Below are positions 30,953-31,208 of a stretch of DNA of 31,208 nucleotides, piece by piece. The translations under genes and the position numbers were made by a program. Source of the DNA: Fonticula alba. Its lineage: Eukaryota; Opisthokonta; Rotosphaerida; Fonticulaceae. The notes beneath the pieces were generated by a model. The model was given only the letters and a program-made list of their open reading frames with translations, did not search any database and was not told the origin of the DNA. Numbering within the stretch: the first letter of the stretch is position 1; every line of letters begins with the position of its first letter. The stretch is taken from NCBI RefSeq assembly GCF_000388065.1, contig NW_009242972.1, positions 1,117,121 to 1,148,328 of the forward strand. Direction: 5' to 3'.

Positions 30953-31062
30953 AAGCGCACAACCGGCAGTCCGCCGCCCCTCCTGGAGTACATGGCCAAA
31001 AGCTGGCTCAGACCTTTTACTGTGGACATCATGTGCGCGTGCATGGGCCGAGAGGAAGAGGG
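30953..31062. repeat. 110-bp direct repeat, copy 1
   Basis: This segment, from AAGCGCACAACCGG to GAGGAAGAGGG, is repeated without a mismatch at 31088-31197. The two copies are 135 bp apart, with adapter sequence between them. Copy 1 is continuous with the genomic sequence to its left and is probably the true copy. Confidence 0.9.
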
Positions 31063-31090
31063 AGATCGGAGGAGCGTCGTGTAGGGAAAG
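31063..31090 (+). other. Illumina adapter sequence in the assembly
   Basis: The 28 bases starting AGATCGGAGGAGC and ending GTGTAGGGAAAG match the start of the reverse complement of the Illumina TruSeq universal adapter at 27 of 28 positions (one A-to-G difference at the ninth base). Translated on the minus strand it gives FPYTTLLRS, a variant of the familiar adapter peptide FPYTTLFRS. This is synthetic DNA left in the assembly, not biology. Confidence 0.93.
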
Positions 31091-31197
31091 CGCACAACCG
31101 GCAGTCCGCCGCCCCTCCTGGAGTACATGGCCAAAAGCTGGCTCAGACCTTTTACTGTGGACATCATGTGCGCGTGCATGGGCCGAGAGGAAGAGGG
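31088..31197. repeat. 110-bp direct repeat, copy 2 (artefactual)
   Basis: Exact copy of 30953-31062 placed straight after the adapter, sharing three bases (AAG) with its end, and running into a terminal G-run at 31195-31208. It most likely comes from a chimeric or adapter-read-through read and should not be annotated as a tandem duplication. Confidence 0.85.
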
Positions 31198-31208
31198 GGG
31201 GGGGGGGG

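Noticed and set aside
30664-31179. 171-codon minus-strand frame with an internal repeated peptide
   Set aside because: The repeat is created by the artefactual 110-bp duplication, and the middle FPYTTLLRS is adapter sequence.

Overview
The window is nuclear DNA of a GC-rich, intron-rich and probably unicellular eukaryote. Genes are close together and carry short spliceosomal introns (about 95-245 bp) with C/T-rich 3' ends. Coding third positions are mostly G or C, and the standard code is used (TAA/TAG/TGA act as stops). Predicted proteins are full of Ala/Gly/Pro/Ser low complexity. This fits a GC-rich protist; a Fonticula-like opisthokont is one possibility, but that is a guess from style only. 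No tRNA, rRNA, CRISPR or bacterial-type operon was found.

Layout. 1-5019: no supportable gene; full of G-runs, GA and GT tracts. 5020-8669 (+): USP10/Ubp3-type deubiquitinase, 11 exons. 9244-12487 (+): unrecognised low-complexity protein. 13534-16756 (+): type II membrane protein whose C-terminal half looks like an NXPE/PC-esterase (SGNH-like) domain; it may be joined to the previous gene. 16897-19828 (-): TFIIF alpha subunit (RAP74), 8 exons including a 13-nt micro-exon. 20659-22013 (+): exosome cap subunit RRP40/EXOSC3, divergent from TFIIF alpha. 22907-28783 (+): splicing factor SF3B3, 10 exons. 29334-30361 (-): small class I SAM methyltransferase. 30953-31208: a perfect 110-bp duplication interrupted by an Illumina adapter sequence, so the end of the window is an assembly artefact.

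Four neighbours act at successive steps of gene expression: Pol II initiation/elongation (TFIIF alpha), pre-mRNA splicing (SF3B3), RNA decay (RRP40) and ubiquitin removal (USP10). They are ordinary eukaryotic neighbours, not an operon; only the TFIIF alpha/RRP40 pair is divergent and could share a promoter.

The most interesting general signal is the 5' splice site. In 31 introns placed by homology and phase, the donor is GTRYGY (mostly GTGCGT): +4 is a pyrimidine in 30 of 31 and +5 is G in all. The low-complexity tracts are also strand-asymmetric (C-runs, CT and CA mostly on the sense strand). Read that way, 1-4.1 kb and 12.5-13.2 kb look transcribed from the minus strand although no gene is recognisable there.
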